A stretch of 64,000 nucleotides of DNA from Gymnopilus junonius (GCA_015501075.1 JADNYJ010000120.1:62001-126000), one strand, 5' to 3'; counted from the stretch's first letter, positions 38,989 through 51,512 are shown. Notes: generated from the sequence alone by a model not told the origin. Numbers and translations are program-made.

Positions 38989-40940
38989 TGAAACGGAGGC
39001 TGACCCTTCAGTGCAGAAAAGAACAGTGCAAGAGAGGCTTCGCCACGCGTAAACAGGAAGTATGGATCGTCAGCCACCAAGCTTTATAGAATTCCCTCTT
39101 CCTGAAGAATTCGTCTGTTTTCTTCACAGAATCAATCGACGAGCTGTTGACAGAAATTGCTTGGCTCAGTAAGGTAGGACAGGAACATGTGCGCACTTGT
39201 ATCCCATGAGAGGCTATCTGAGCAGTATGGGAAGAAATGTTCCGTCAATTTGACAACGATCCACTCCGCCATGCGCTCTCCGTAGGTCTAACAAAAGAAG
39301 AGTGATCAGTTCATGACCAAAAATAGTTCAGAGTAAGGATCACCTTGGATTACCTTTCGTCGGAAATTTGTTGGCCCATCCAATTTAGATGAATCATGGT
39401 AGCGCAGAGTAAACTCGCGTAGATAATCACCAGTCATTTGTGAGCTCCTTGATTCTTGGCAGTAATGGCAGAAATCGGAACGACTTGATGCATCAAATCC
39501 AACTAGCAGAGAGCATCTAAGTTATCTGCACTATTTCAAGTAACTGAGTCATAATTAAAATCAGACATTTCTATCCGGGTTGAGAAGTGCTCACTACTGG
39601 GCAGGTGGTTGTTGGTTGGTGGACAAGAGCTTGCACCTGATTACTAAAACGTTAGCCGGGCCGGTAAATTTAAAGCGGAGAACAAAGACATTGATGCGAG
39701 CACAAATTTCTCTAGACCATTCATTTTCCTATCTCTGGATTTGACCCCCGTATTCTAACCTGCTTCCTCGTTCAATAAGATTCAAGAATTCACGGAACCC
39801 CACTCTTTCGCTACCCGTTGCATGTATCTTCCCTCCAGGTTTTGGACCAAGGGTTGAAGGAGAGGGAAAATTAGGATGTGAAGTTGCGGGAGTTCTTTTA
39901 TAACGGGAGCGTTAGTCAAACTGTTAGGTGCGAGACCCATTGCGTATTATCAATATATTCAACTGACGGAATAATATATAGCACATTTTCAATACACTTC
40001 TGTAGCAAATCTTCCTGTCCGTTTTCTAAGTCTATGACCAAAATTCTTCGCCTTCAGAAGTCGCCGGCTGGACCCGCATGTCTTTAGACGCCCTCTAGAG
40101 TCTTAGGGCCTCAGACTGAGAGTTTGGTTGAGGTCTCTACGCTCAGGTGCCCTTGATCAACCTTTTTCCATTTCTATTTCCTAATATCCTTGCAATATCT
40201 TTCATATTGCGTTTGGTCATCATGATCGCCTGATTGGAACTCATTGTACGGTGTCAGTTGCTTGTCGAACTACCTACTGCGTCCAGTCATTTTCACGAAA
40301 CCTCTTTCTTTTCCTGATTATGTCATCCAAGCTTCAAGGGACCATCTCACTGCGCATCATGTTCGGGCCGCCCCGTGGAGTCACTTTGGTGTCCTCATGA
40401 CAACATTCTGAGCGCGTTTCGTCCTGTCCACCATATCTTACCTACGCAAACGATCTCTGGACATTGAAGGAGGTCGTACATTTCTGTATTTCAAGTTCTA
40501 TCAACGGTGAGCTCATTCAGCCTTCTGTGAACACACCGAGTCAATCGTGGGTATGACAGAAGTCCAACCAGTGCCTAGGGCGCCCTGAAGGCTGTTCCAA
40601 CGAGAATCGATTGGCATAGCATTCATTGGATTGGCAGAGTTGCCAAGTCTTGTGCGCCTACTTTGGATCTCCCCTGTCGATATGCAGTGCTGACAATCGT
40701 TGATAAGGTCGACGTGTTTTGCTGTAATCACGTCCACCAGCCTTGTACCATTACCACTACGACTACCGTCCCAGCGTTTCATCAAAAGCATTTGCCTGAA
40801 ATTATTGATTTTTTCGATCATGGAGCAAGGAGAAACTATCGTATTCATCCAATATGTTCAGAAGCTCCGCTGTAAATGTAGAAGGCCGAAAGGGGCAAGT
40901 GTAAGCACACAAGCCATATACACTTATGTTGGAAGAGCTT
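38989..40940. other. 2 kb region without a recognised gene
   Basis: The left part carries the lipase B promoter, with the block shared with 36.9 kb. Short frames such as 40,513-40,848 (minus, 111 codons) have no recognisable domain and no exon context. Confidence 0.35.
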
Positions 40941-43142
40941 ATGAATGAATCACAGGACAACCTTAAGGACGATTCGAGCCAGTTGAGAATCGAGACAGTA
41001 ATTATTTGAATACCAAATGCGTGAGTTCAACGATACATATGCACCGCAATCGTTTAATACCCGTTTATTTGTAGAGCAAGATCTAGGATCCATCTCGCTG
41101 CTCTCACTACCTCCGGAAATACTGATCAAGATATTGCTTTGCCTTTCACGCCTGATATAATGCTTGTGGCCTCACCAATAACTACCTGCAGACCTCGTCC
41201 AGGACTCTTAGAAGTTCAATATCATGCGGCCTCCACACCTTTGGCGCAGAAGATAATCCGTATTCTTCTTTGCCCATTCCTGAGAAGCTTCGTGCTATCC
41301 AGACACCGAAAGAGCCTGGACCCTGGTCGAATCAGACTTCACTCGTATTACGGAAGTACCAGATAATCCCGCTAAATGGTACGATATCATGGACGGAATA
41401 TTCTGGTGGAGCGACTCTGCATCTACTGCTATTAATTATCTCAAACTGCCTGACAAAGAAGATGACGAGGTAATCTGGAAATCGTTTCAGTCTGACAATG
41501 GATTGTTGCTTTACTATCGCTCTCCGCGAGCATGGTTTGATCACAACCCTCACAACGTGCGTGCTCCGATCGGGACCTCCTACTTAAATGTTAGATGTTA
41601 ATTTTGGTTATAGGACTCCCATCGGACAAGAGGACGATGGCCGATTAATATATAGTATGAAGCTCCATTTCCTTGAATTTTCAACTGGGAAGGTACATCC
41701 CAAAGCGCGGGATAACCATATCTTTTTCATGAATACTCATAACGAAGAGCCAATGGCATTCATGCAAGTCGTCGGAGAATACCTCACCTTGATCTGTTCC
41801 CTTGATAATGGGACGGACGACTGCATACTTGTCCTTAACTGGCAGACGAATGAGGTGAAAATGGTAAGCGCGATTTCCGTGTAATATAGACTCGAAAATG
41901 ATGTTTCCTCGCAGCGTTGGTTAGCTCCTCATGGTAACTACCTGGGCCACCGTTTTCTTACAACAAATCTCCTACTCTTTGCAAATAAGCATGACCTCAC
42001 CCTTGATATCTTCCGTATTCCATCAAAGCCCGGCTTCACTACCCCTACCCCCATCCTCGTATTACATCTCCCTCAGCTTTCTGAAGGATTTCCGGTCGAA
42101 TCCTTTCATCTCTGTATAAAACCGAACCCTGGAAGCTCCCCTCCGCAACAGTTATGCGACGAAAATGAACCAAATACGTCAACGCGCAGCTACCTTGCGA
42201 AAGCAGATAATGCGATCTTCATTTTCCGACTCCAAATTTACACGACTTGCTTTACTTTCATAGTGCATAGAAATGCGCTCGTCGACTTGGTGGACAGGTA
42301 CGGCTCCGAGCAAGACGAAGCAAATAATAACCGTGAATCAGAAAGCAAGAATAACGCTATGGAAACCAGCCTCACGACCGACGAGGAGGAGAAGGGTAGT
42401 AACACTTCATCCAGTTTAACGCAGCACGCGCCACCCTCTCTACCTTATGCCTCCTGGGGTCCTGACATTACGAGGTGGTTCAGCTCTGGGAGATACGTAA
42501 TGGTCCTCTCGACCTGGGGTCAGAAGCATGTGCAGATCAGTCATAATTTTGATGACCAAGGTGCTTCAATTCGGGTCCTGGATTTTAATCCCGCCAGCGT
42601 CCAAAGGTTCAAAGCGAAAGAAAATAGAAAAGAAAAGACCATCGACGCAGAACTTCCCAAACAAGACGGGCGTATAACCCCAGATGCCGATAATGGAAAA
42701 GCTACCTTGATTGACGATAAGTTTGCGTCATCCAGCCTACAAGGGCTGTCTCCAGAGATGGAAGATAAGGACATTACTCTCGTCGAGGAGGAAATTGAAG
42801 CAGACTCAGAGGAAGTTCAAGAGCTCAATTGGGAGCGAGAAGACGAGCACGTCCTTGAGGAATTAGGCAACCCTGGAAAGAGTAGGATCTGGTGCGTCTC
42901 TTCTGTGGACCGCGTGGAACCTACAGCCATATTCGCCGAGCCTGTATGGTGCAAGTTGCCTTATGTGGCTTCCTCGAGTGAAAATTTGTATGCGTTCAAT
43001 GATGTCATTATAGATGAAGAAAGGATTTTGGGCTTACAAGTGAGTCTTTCGTAACGTCTTCAAGTCTCCTACTTACACTGTTGTATTTCAGAAAGACTTC
43101 TGGGGTTTCCTTGAAAGTATCGAGATAGTTCATATTGGATAG
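40941..43142 (+). CDS. F-box protein, agaricomycete family, frame-disrupted 5' part
   Basis: A first exon at about 40,941 (MNESQDNLKDDSSQLRIE) and an intron ending at about 41,073 precede an F-box, ISLLSLPPEILIKILLCLSR (41,093-41,152). The remainder follows a recurrent agaricomycete F-box family: PIPEKLRAIQ, FTRITEVPDNPAKWYDIMDG, KLPDKEDDEVIWKSFQS, VGEYLTLICSLDNGTDDCIL, NYLGHRFLTTNLLLFANK, then WGPDITRWFSSG and IRVLDFNP, an acidic linker, VWCKLPYVASS and DEERILGLQ. After a short intron the last exon ends FWGFLESIEIVHIG, with the stop at 43,140-43,142. It is predicted to be an SCF substrate adaptor; the target is unknown. Between 41,150 and 41,330 the frame is lost and regained several times by single-base deletions. 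From 41,310 onward it is largely coherent. Confidence 0.72.
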
Positions 43143-43527
43143 GTTCATGGCAAGCTCCAAGAAGATTCTTTGTTTCGTGGTTTGTATGTAACCTGCTTGG
43201 ATTGAATGACGTTGAATTATCGTTAGTTCCAATCCAACGGCGACAACGTTGTCGCGACCTGTCCACGTGTAAGGGGCAGCATCCCAATAGAGGAAAACAT
43301 TCTTTCCCTCATTCGTCAGCATGCTCAATCTAAAAATGCAACTTGACTCATGAGCCATCCGGAATTCGAGTATGACTCGAAAGCCGGAGGTTATCCTTGG
43401 AACTCTGAATTTCAGAGATATGAATAATCGTATTTCTAAGTATAAAGCGTCTTCACACAAGGCTGTAGACCGTAGTCTAGCCCATCGCTATTATACCCTG
43501 ACTGCCTTAGGTCGCAAAGCACTCACC

Positions 43528-44247
43528 ATGCTCCCTCCCACAGACTCCAACGCATCCCAAATAACGCTAGTCGCACCAGAGCCTACCACCACCCTGATAT
43601 TCTCTAAACCCAGCGTGATCAACACCACATTATTTTCCAACGGCCATCCGCTCTACAGTATAGCCACTCTCGACGCAGCTGCAGAAAGGACGACTATCAC
43701 CGACGCTGCTACGGAAGAAGTTCTGGTGACTATCCAGAGAAGGGCGGTGTTGGCTGATACAGTGACGTTTTCGAGGAGTAGTGAGCCAAATTCAAATTCA
43801 GTCAAGTTGAAGGATTGGTTGAAAGAGAGGACATTGGAAACTGGATAGTGAGCGATATGGCCCTCTTGCATTACGTGAAGCCCTGAAATGTTATACTTTG
43901 CTTCTCTTTGCTTCTAGCTCAACATGGACGGTAGAGACGCCAATTGGGAACTTCGTCTGGCGAACTGATAAATCCCTCCGTCTAGCGGTGCGTATTGGTT
44001 CCAATTCAGAACGTGCTGTATTTCACTGATGAACCATTAATTATCGAAGCTCTGTCCAGAGGGAAACTTGGACCATCCAATAGCATGGGCGCAACTCAAA
44101 TCCGAAACTGATCCATTCGCTCTAATTCTGACAAGAGGCACGGAACCATTCAGAGAAGAGATTGTGGCCTCATTCATCATCCTAGAACAGCGTATGAGGT
44201 TGAAAGAGAAATTATTTTATGGAGGAAGTTTCAAGGGATGGCGATAG
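43528..44247 (+). CDS. DUF6593 domain protein, copy 2
   Basis: Three exons from ATG 43,528 encode about 190 residues. The DUF6593 order is TTTLIFSKPSVINTTLFSNG, HPLYSIATLD, EEVLVTIQRRAVLADTVTFS (the A/V-x-I core), STWTVETPIGNFVWRTDKSL (the 'YxW' strand), then WAQLKSETDPFALILTRG and the C-terminal helix EEIVASFIILEQRMRLKEK. Introns at about 43,848-43,918 and 43,989-44,049 are GT-AG and the frame is intact. It is a basidiomycete-specific family without known function. It lies about 385 bases downstream of the F-box gene on the same strand and is only distantly similar to the copy at 27,957. Confidence 0.75.
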
Positions 44248-44679
44248 TTACACAGGTTTAAGTGCTATGTTTGAACCGTTACTGTGTCCTTATCGTCGAC
44301 CAATCCATCATATGATCCTATTAGTCTGTGCTGCTTTAATAATGGCCAGATACAGTCATCTACTAATAAATAGGTTTGTAGATGTAGGGCACGGAAAGGA
44401 CGTCTTTCGATGCACTGTGACGGTATGGTGAGTGTCATTTCGGATGATGGAGCTGAGAGAGCAGGCGTCCAGATTCAGATATCCAAGTAGCAGTCCCACT
44501 AATCAATCAGGACAGGACTCGGACTCGACCACATCTTCATTTTTTGCCTTGGGTGAAAGTACTCAGGCCTCTCTGGCTTAATTGCCACAATGCCACCTGA
44601 ATGTGAAAGAAGAATGATCAAAGTTAAAGCATGCAACGAGCAAGCAAATGGAGTGTATGTTTAGCAAATTTCCAATGTA
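44248..44679. other. Intergenic region
   Basis: This is the 3' flank of the DUF6593 gene. A TA dinucleotide at 44,678-44,679 is the target-site duplication of the element that follows. Nothing else is seen. Confidence 0.4.
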
Positions 44680-45385
44680 CAGTGGCGTGCAAAAAGAATG
44701 AGCGAGGTATATAACATAAATTATTCCGAAATTCCTCAGTAGTTTTCTGAGTGGTAAAATACATCTTGTTGATCTCATGAAGCGCCACATCCTCAAGAAG
44801 TTTCAGAGCTATTTGTTTAAAATTAGTCTAGATATGTAGGAAAAACTCAAAAACCCAAAATTGAGGTCCTGGAAAGAGCAGTCCAATTACCACAAAAGCA
44901 CTTGAGGGAGCAGATATGCATGATACAAGCACATTGAATCTTGATCGATAAAAATGTACAGAGCGGTTCAGAAGATAGAATAATTTTAAAACGTCTACTT
45001 TGACCAATTTTGGCCCATTTCCCTACTAGGATCAGTAAAAGTAAGCACTTTTACGGCGTCATATCCCCAGAACGACTGAATATTTTTTTATAAATTCAAT
45101 TGTATTGCGACTATCTTATATATGAGTAACTACTGATGAGTTTACACACTGACTGCACATGTTGAGTCAATAGTTCTAATGAATTTTAAATCTTACTTTA
45201 ACCCCCTTGCACAAATTCCTTGTTTTCGAGCCGATTCTATTCGATTCACTGAGATTCTTCTCATGAGAGTACCACTCGATATAGCCTCCAGACTACGCTT
45301 TACAGATTAAAAAATATCTAAAACTTACCGAGAAAATCGGGTATCAATGTCCAAAACGTACACTCATTCTTTTTGCACGCCACTG
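44680..45385. mobile_element. Tc1/mariner-like non-autonomous element
   Basis: CAGTGGCGTGCAAAAAGAAT at the left end is exactly inverted at the right end (about 45,365-45,385). The TIR is about 23 bases, and the element is flanked on both sides by TA (44,678-44,679 and 45,386-45,387). The CAGTGGCGTGCAAAAAG terminus and TA duplication are hallmarks of Tc1/mariner elements. The 706-base interior is AT-rich and shows no DDE/D transposase frame, so movement would depend on a transposase elsewhere. Confidence 0.85.
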
Positions 45386-45387
45386 TA

Positions 45388-46227
45388 TGTATGTATGAAT
45401 GAATGTATGAATGGATTGACGAACGGCCAGTACTTCTGATTCTGAATGCAAAGCGACAAATTTCAAAGCGAAATGAGATGAGGAAAAAGTTAAAATGATA
45501 AAGCGAGTAAGTCTTCGAAAAGAAGAAACAGGACACTGGAAAGGAAGAGGAACGCAGAAATGATAAAGGTTAAAGGGTCATTTGTATGTGTATGCTATAT
45601 TCGATGCTCAAAGAGAAGATGTGTGCGTAAAGTATGTAACGTAATTGAAAGCGTGAAAGCGACGAGAGAGAAAAAAGGCTAGAGCAAAGGGAGAAGAAAA
45701 AGATATCGACAAGGAATTGTTTCTAACTAGATGTAAAATTGCAGATAACGCAGGCGCAAAGACCAGGGAACTTTCATGGACAGCAGGAATCGAAAAGAAA
45801 AAAAAGGAAGGAGGGAAAGAAAGAAAGAAAGAAAGAAGGAAAGGTAAAAATGGGCGATGGACTATGGACAACGGACTATGAACAAGTGCGGGTAAAAAGT
45901 GAAAAGTGAAATGCGAATACGCGAGTGAGCGAGCGGAGAAGGATAAGAGGAAGAAGAGAAAAGAGAAAGAGAAGGAAATCAACAATGAATGGACAAAGAG
46001 GATATCGACACAAAAAAATAGAAATGGGAATGAAAAAAAAAGGGTAGATAGAGTATATAACATGATGCCAAAGAAAGGAAACACAGAAAAAAGAAATTTG
46101 CGGGTAAAAAAATCAGATCATATAAAACAAGTCAAAACCAAACCAAAAAACGTCCACTAAAGGTACCCACAGCAAGTTAGGTTACCCCAAGATCAAAGTG
46201 CAAAAGAAATAATCGACGTCTTACGCC
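45388..46227. other. Purine-rich tract, 3' flank of the F-box-like gene
   Basis: From about 45,480 to 46,150 the plus strand is dominated by A and G, with GAAA repeats at about 45,815-45,840. The minus strand therefore gives long, low-complexity Phe/Ser/Leu frames that should not be read as genes. A TGTATGTATGAATGAATG microsatellite lies at about 45,385-45,410. Confidence 0.5.
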
Positions 46228-49200
46228 TTACGCCTTGGCCGCCCGCCTCAAATCCCCATACGTCACATTCACACCCTGCCAATCTTCCATCCACACCCCG
46301 CGTTCCCTGCACCGCTCCAGCACGCGTTCCCAGAATCGCAGGACTTTAAGACCTTGTGTGCGCGCGAGCGCGTCTTCTTCCGCTCGGGCTGAGATGTGGG
46401 ATGAGGAGGACGGCCAAGATGTAGACGAGGATGAGGGGGATGATAGTGACGACGAGGATGAGGAGGAGGAGGAGGAGGAGGAAGAGGAAGAGAGCGGCGA
46501 AGCTCTAGCCATAAACCTCCTCGCCGAGCTCGCCAACGAACTCGACCCGGACCCCGCCCTCATCATCGGCATAGGCCGAGGCAACCACCTAGGCAGCGGC
46601 GGGTCCGCTATAGCAACCGCACCTCCACCACCCCCAGAGAAATCCGAACCTCCACCCCCACCCCCCGAAGCAGACCCGGGCATCCGGCCCGTCCTCCTAA
46701 TCGCATCACTCTCCCTGCTCATATCCCGCACGAACAAAAGGGAGGGAACGCGTCCTTCCTCAATAAACTCCCAAACTGCTCCAGGAGCATGAAATACGGG
46801 TCTTCTTCCATCCCCTGCCCTCCTTGATTGTGATTGTGGTTGTGGTTGTGATTCTCGTTCAACAACCCCTGGTTCTCCCGCCGTCGTCGAGCAGCATCAT
46901 CTGCATCCCCCACTAATCGCCTCTCAGGTCCCGCACGCCGATGAATTGTAGTCCGGGGTGAGTGGGCAGGAGAACGTGCGGTGCGATCCAATCTGGGGAT
47001 TGCCAGTTCCATTCGGCATCTGCGCTGCATATGAATTCTTTTAAGTTCGGACACCATTCGTTTAGGGGATGCTGAAAGGGTGGTCCGTGGGGCTTGTGGT
47101 GTTTGCGTTCGCGTTGCCTGCTGGGTTCGCGTTTCCAGCTTGATTCGCGTTGGCATTCGCATTCGCATGCGGCGGCTGGGTAACCCAAGCCTCCTCAATA
47201 TCCCCACTCGAATGGCCCAACTCGAGCTGCACGATCCGTCCCCCATGCACCTCAAAGAACCTCCTAAACCCAGGCGCGGCGTACCCGAAATCCGCCGACA
47301 TCACCGAGAGATGCGAGAGGCGGGGCATGTCCCATGTCGAGAGCACGAAAAAGGTCGCGTTGTCCAGCGTGGCTTTGAGGGAGCGGAGGTGTGGGAGGGT
47401 GAGGGTGTAGAGGGGGGTTGTGGGAGTTGTGAGGCTAGAGGGGATGATGGGTCTAGAGGGGAGGGGGAGGGGTTTATAGATGAAGAGGAGGAAAGGCGCA
47501 CAGGGGAGGAGGTATAAGTGGTAGTCGTCGTAGTCGTAGTAGTAAAATCCGCCCTCAACTCCGTCAACAAACTCGCAGACCCAACTGTACCCAAGCCCAA
47601 CCCATGAGCATGCAGCAAAGGCGCGCCCACACCCCCATTCTCCATCCACGCAGCCGCACGACTCCCTCCTACCCTCCTACCAGCCGTCCCTCTCATCCTC
47701 GCGCGTCTCCTAACCTCTTCCTCATCAGTCTCTCCACCAGCTGCGCTATTACTACCGCCAGCGCTCACACCCCACGCACTCGTACTCACACCCCCACTTC
47801 CTGAAGCACCACCACCACCACCACCCATACCCACCCCGCCTCCGCTCAACGAAATCTCCAAAAACTCAACTTCGAGCCCGCCAGACGCGGCCCCACCACG
47901 TTCTCGTAAAACCTTACGCCGAGCTCGAAATCCGAGGGATCATAATCATAGTTAGTCCAGCTGAGCTTTTTCAGCGGGCGCGAGAGGAGGGTGTGCAAGA
48001 GGGCGTCGGGGGGTGTGAGGGTGGGGAGGGAGGTGGTTGTTGTGGTGTAGGCAGAGACGGAGGTGATGGCAGATGCAGAGGCATTATGGTCCCAGGCTCA
48101 GAACCAACCGCAGACGCAGAAGGACCCAACACACGGGCCCCCTCACCAGAACTCAAACTAAACGGCAACACATCCGACCCGCCCAACACAAGCGGATGCA
48201 TCGGCCTCCTCACGCTCCTATAATCCTCAAACACCTCCACCCTCACCGCATACTGCAACACGATCAACACATCATGCGGGGAACACTTTTCCATGCTGGG
48301 CGTCTCGATCCTCAGTCGGCGGATATATTTACCCACGTTCCAGGGGGAGGAGGGCGAGTGCGAGTCTAGGTCGGCGGTGATGTTGTGGTTGAAGCCGCAG
48401 GTGAAGCCCAAGGAGGGCCGGCGGGTGATATTGGTGTTGCTGGTGTTGGTATGTGCAGCCGCATCATGGTCGCCATGATCTTTCTTCTTGAACCATCCAC
48501 CAAGACCTTTCCCGCCCTTCCTGTGTTCCTTATGTTCCTTCTTCCCAGAACCAGAACTAGAGGTCACACACACCCCTCCCACCCCAGCTCCAGCCCCAAC
48601 GTCCCCACACAACCTCCCCGCTAACGCCCTCCCCTCCCTCCCCCGCGAGATCCACACATCCTCGTACAAAATCTCCTGCGCGACCCAGTTCCACACTCTA
48701 CACACGCGGGTAAGTGACGCCTTCCACTTCAGACGCGCGTTGTACTCCCTCAGACGCTCTGTGAAGTGCGTGTGCGGAGGGGGGTGGGTGAGGAATGAGA
48801 CGGGGTCTGCTGATGACGACAACGACGACGATGACGATGAGGAAGAGGAGGAAGATAAGGAAGACGCAGGGAGCTGGTAAGACGGGACCACCGAACCACC
48901 CGAGAGGGGCACGAAAGGCGGACAGGTCGCATATCGCAATATGAGCACCCAGAGCTCAGGAGGGAGCGAAGACGGCACGAACACGTCCGGCACTCTCGCG
49001 CGGATGCTCACCCACCGGTCGCTCTCTGCGCTCGTGCTCTTTTTCGTCCTGAGGGACCGCATGGACATGGGGTTGCCAGTGGGTTGTAAGCCAGACGTGG
49101 ACGTGGACTGTGAACCAGACGCGGGAAAACCAAATGGAAAGGAAGAGGAGGAAGAGGAAGACGGCGAGAAGGTGGCAGAGGTGGAAGTACAAGTTGAAGT

Positions 49201-49749
49201 AAAAGTAGAAGTCGACGTGGTGGATATGACGTCGGAGGAAGAAGAGCGGGAAGAAGATATAGCCGTAGCAGCAGCAGCAGCAGCAATCGTGGTTATGGTT
49301 GAAGTATTTGACCGTGAAGTCAATTTTCGGGTCCTTGGTATCTTGGGTGTCAACTTTCCCTTTGAGTTCGCCTTGGGTTTTGAGTTGACGTTTACGTTTG
49401 AGTTTGCTTTGACGTTCGTGCGTGTATCGGAGCTTGTATCCAAATGTGTATTCAAATGTGTATTCGAGTGTGAATGCAACTCAATACGATTCACATCCGC
49501 AAGAGCAGGAGGAAGAGCACAGACACGCGCGCGGGAATCAAAGCCACGATTGAGATTCAGATTCAGGAGCGACTTGACGGCTCTCAACGACCTGGCATAT
49601 ACAAGAAAGGGGCGCGTCAGTGAGCAGCCTCGTCCAAACACGTAGGGGAAAGGAGGGTAGTAAACCAAAAAAAGTAGAAGCGAAAGAAGAACGATGACGA
49701 GAACAACAAAAGGAAGAAAAAAAAAGTTGTGCCGCGAGCGGAGAATCAT
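46228..49749 (-). CDS. Large low-complexity F-box-like protein, frame-disrupted
   Basis: Read on the minus strand from about 49,749 (the start is uncertain; an internal Met lies before [15 protein letters not shown]). A Ser/Thr/Asn-rich N-terminus leads to an F-box-like motif, [20 protein letters not shown]. Next come [20 protein letters not shown] and [19 protein letters not shown], typical of agaricomycete F-box proteins, then [92 protein letters not shown], and a C-terminus ending [16 protein letters not shown]. These are LRR-like solvent-exposed segments. Low-complexity insertions (poly-Ser, poly-Thr, Asn-His repeats, poly-Gly) separate the conserved blocks. At least five frame changes of one base occur (near 48,086, 47,877, 47,450, 47,080 and 46,740). 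It is probably an SCF adaptor. Confidence 0.65.
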
Positions 49750-49918
49750 CGGCTCTTCATCCGGTCGTAAAAGCAGGGTCGTAACCGCTTACGTTCATAT
49801 CACCGCACGTGACTTTCAACGCAAAAAGAGTCCGCCCAGGCGAGAATGAGAATTTAGAAAAACCCACGACTTCATCGCCCTGTCCGCCCGATGTCCGCTC
49901 GCTGTCCGCAAGTGTCCG

Positions 49919-50046
49919 CAAGTGTCTCCCCGTCCTGTCGAGAGCTGCCTGCAAGTGTCTCCCCGTCCTGTCGAGAGCTGCCTGCAAGTGTCTCCCCGTC
50001 CTGTCGAGAGCTGCCTGCAAGTGTCTCCCATCCTGTCGAGCTGCCA
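49919..50046. repeat. 33-base tandem repeat, three full units plus a partial
   Basis: The unit CAAGTGTCTCCCCGTCCTGT plus 13 further bases repeats at 49,919, 49,952 and 49,985, with a shortened variant from 50,018. It sits just upstream of the F-box-like gene. It is open in several frames (the unit length is a multiple of three), which produces misleading ORFs. Confidence 0.9.
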
Positions 50047-51512
50047 GACAGCCAAAATGCCAAAATGCCAAAGTAAAACAAAACCGGGCTGCCTGCCCGC
50101 CTGCCTACCAGCCATAAATAGCACCCGCACCCGTACCCTTACACCTCCGCCAAAGTCCACTACTTGACTGTTTAACTGATAATATCAAAAAGATAAAAAG
50201 GATGAAGGACGTCCATCCGAATCAGTCCGCAATGCGTCCCCTCGTCATGTTCAAGGATCATACTGAAGGAACCAAGAAACCAAGAAACCAAGCGAAAAAA
50301 AGAATGACTCCAAAATCGAAACGACAAAAAAGTTCCCAAAAAGTCCCCAAAACAACGCAAAAACAATGCAAAAAAAAAGGCACACGCCTCCGCCCACGCT
50401 TAAAAGTCAACCTGCTCCCGCTTATTAGCCCGCTTAACGAAGAAACACATCTCGAACCTTAAACCTCGAACCTCGGTCCCTCAACGGGAAAGCGGAACAG
50501 AAAAAATAAATTGAAAAAGTCAAAACCCAAGAACCCCAGGTAAAAACCAGGTACAGCTACCCAGCCAGGGTACGAAAAACGAAAACGGAACCGCAGAGAG
50601 GGTCCAAGGAGAATAAAAGGGGATTTCTCCGCATAGAATGATATGTATGGACTATGGATCTGAATATGGACAGCGTTTCATCCCCATTTGATGAACACCC
50701 CGCCAGCCCAGCCAGCCAGCCAGCTGGTAAGGCCGTGTAACACAGAGCGTTGAGCGTTGAGCACAGATCAATGATGTGTGATGCATGATGCATGATGCAA
50801 AAATTGAAAAGCAAAAAAAATCGAAAAAAAAGGGAAAGGGAAGAGTTTTGACAGCAACATGACATGTGGGCATGTTTGTGATGGAACATCATGATGATGA
50901 CGACGATGATGCCGTGATGCGGGGAAAATGGAAAACGAAAAATGGAAAACGAAGTGCGGGGCAAGCGAGGCAATATAGCTTGATAAAAGATGAAAAAGAG
51001 AGCGAAAATAAAGAGAGGGAACAGAACAGAACAAGAACGAGAACGAGAATGCAATAGAACAGAATGTACACCAAAGCGAAAGACGCTCGCGTCGTCCAAT
51101 GAACAAAAGAGATATATGAAAAAATAAAGCAGGAAAGAAAAAAAAAGGTATCAGTGGCGCGAGTACCTAATATCAACAACAACAATATCATTATAACGAT
51201 GATGATGGACGTCCATCATCCAATTGGCGCTGCATCGCAGGGGGGGAGGCGTCACGTATACGTGGCAGCCCCAGACTTGGAAATACCAGGGATAGAATGA
51301 AGGGCTGGCGGGCAAACAACAGGTCGGGCAGGCGGGGCGTACAAGCCCAGGCGGGCAAAATTTGAATCGATAGAGAAAGTATAAAAGTTTAAAAAAGGAG
51401 GAGAGGAAAGAGAAATGGAAATGCACCACGTTCAAAAAATCAAAGAAAAACGCAGAAGTGAAAAAGCAAAGGGAGAGACAAAGAAAAAGCGTTAAAAAGA
51501 CCCTCACCTATT
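50047..51512. other. Low-complexity purine-rich region
   Basis: From about 50,170 to 51,500 the plus strand is again strongly A/G-rich with many A-runs. Long Phe/Ser/Leu-rich frames on the minus strand are compositional artefacts. GATGATGATGACGACGATGATG at about 50,890-50,912 is a microsatellite. No gene is supported. Confidence 0.45.

Noticed and set aside
43008..43460. 150-codon minus-strand frame
   Set aside because: It overlaps the last exon of the F-box gene on the plus strand; the plus-strand ending FLESIEIVHIG fits the family, so this is a shadow.
45608..46084. 158-codon minus-strand frame rich in Phe, Ser and Leu
   Set aside because: It is the complement of a purine-rich tract, low in complexity, with no motif or exon context.
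46235..46792. 185-codon acidic plus-strand frame
   Set aside because: Antisense shadow of the poly-Ser and Gly-rich segments of the F-box-like gene, whose conserved blocks lie on the minus strand.
48941..49645. 234-codon plus-strand frame rich in Glu and Val
   Set aside because: Antisense of the low-complexity N-terminus of the F-box-like gene; no motif.
49809..50160. Overlapping ORFs across the 33-base repeat
   Set aside because: Repeat unit length is a multiple of three, so every frame without a stop in one unit stays open; no protein family.
50557..51507. Several 100-180 codon minus-strand frames
   Set aside because: Compositional artefacts of an A/G-rich plus strand; hydrophobic runs are not organised as a membrane protein family.
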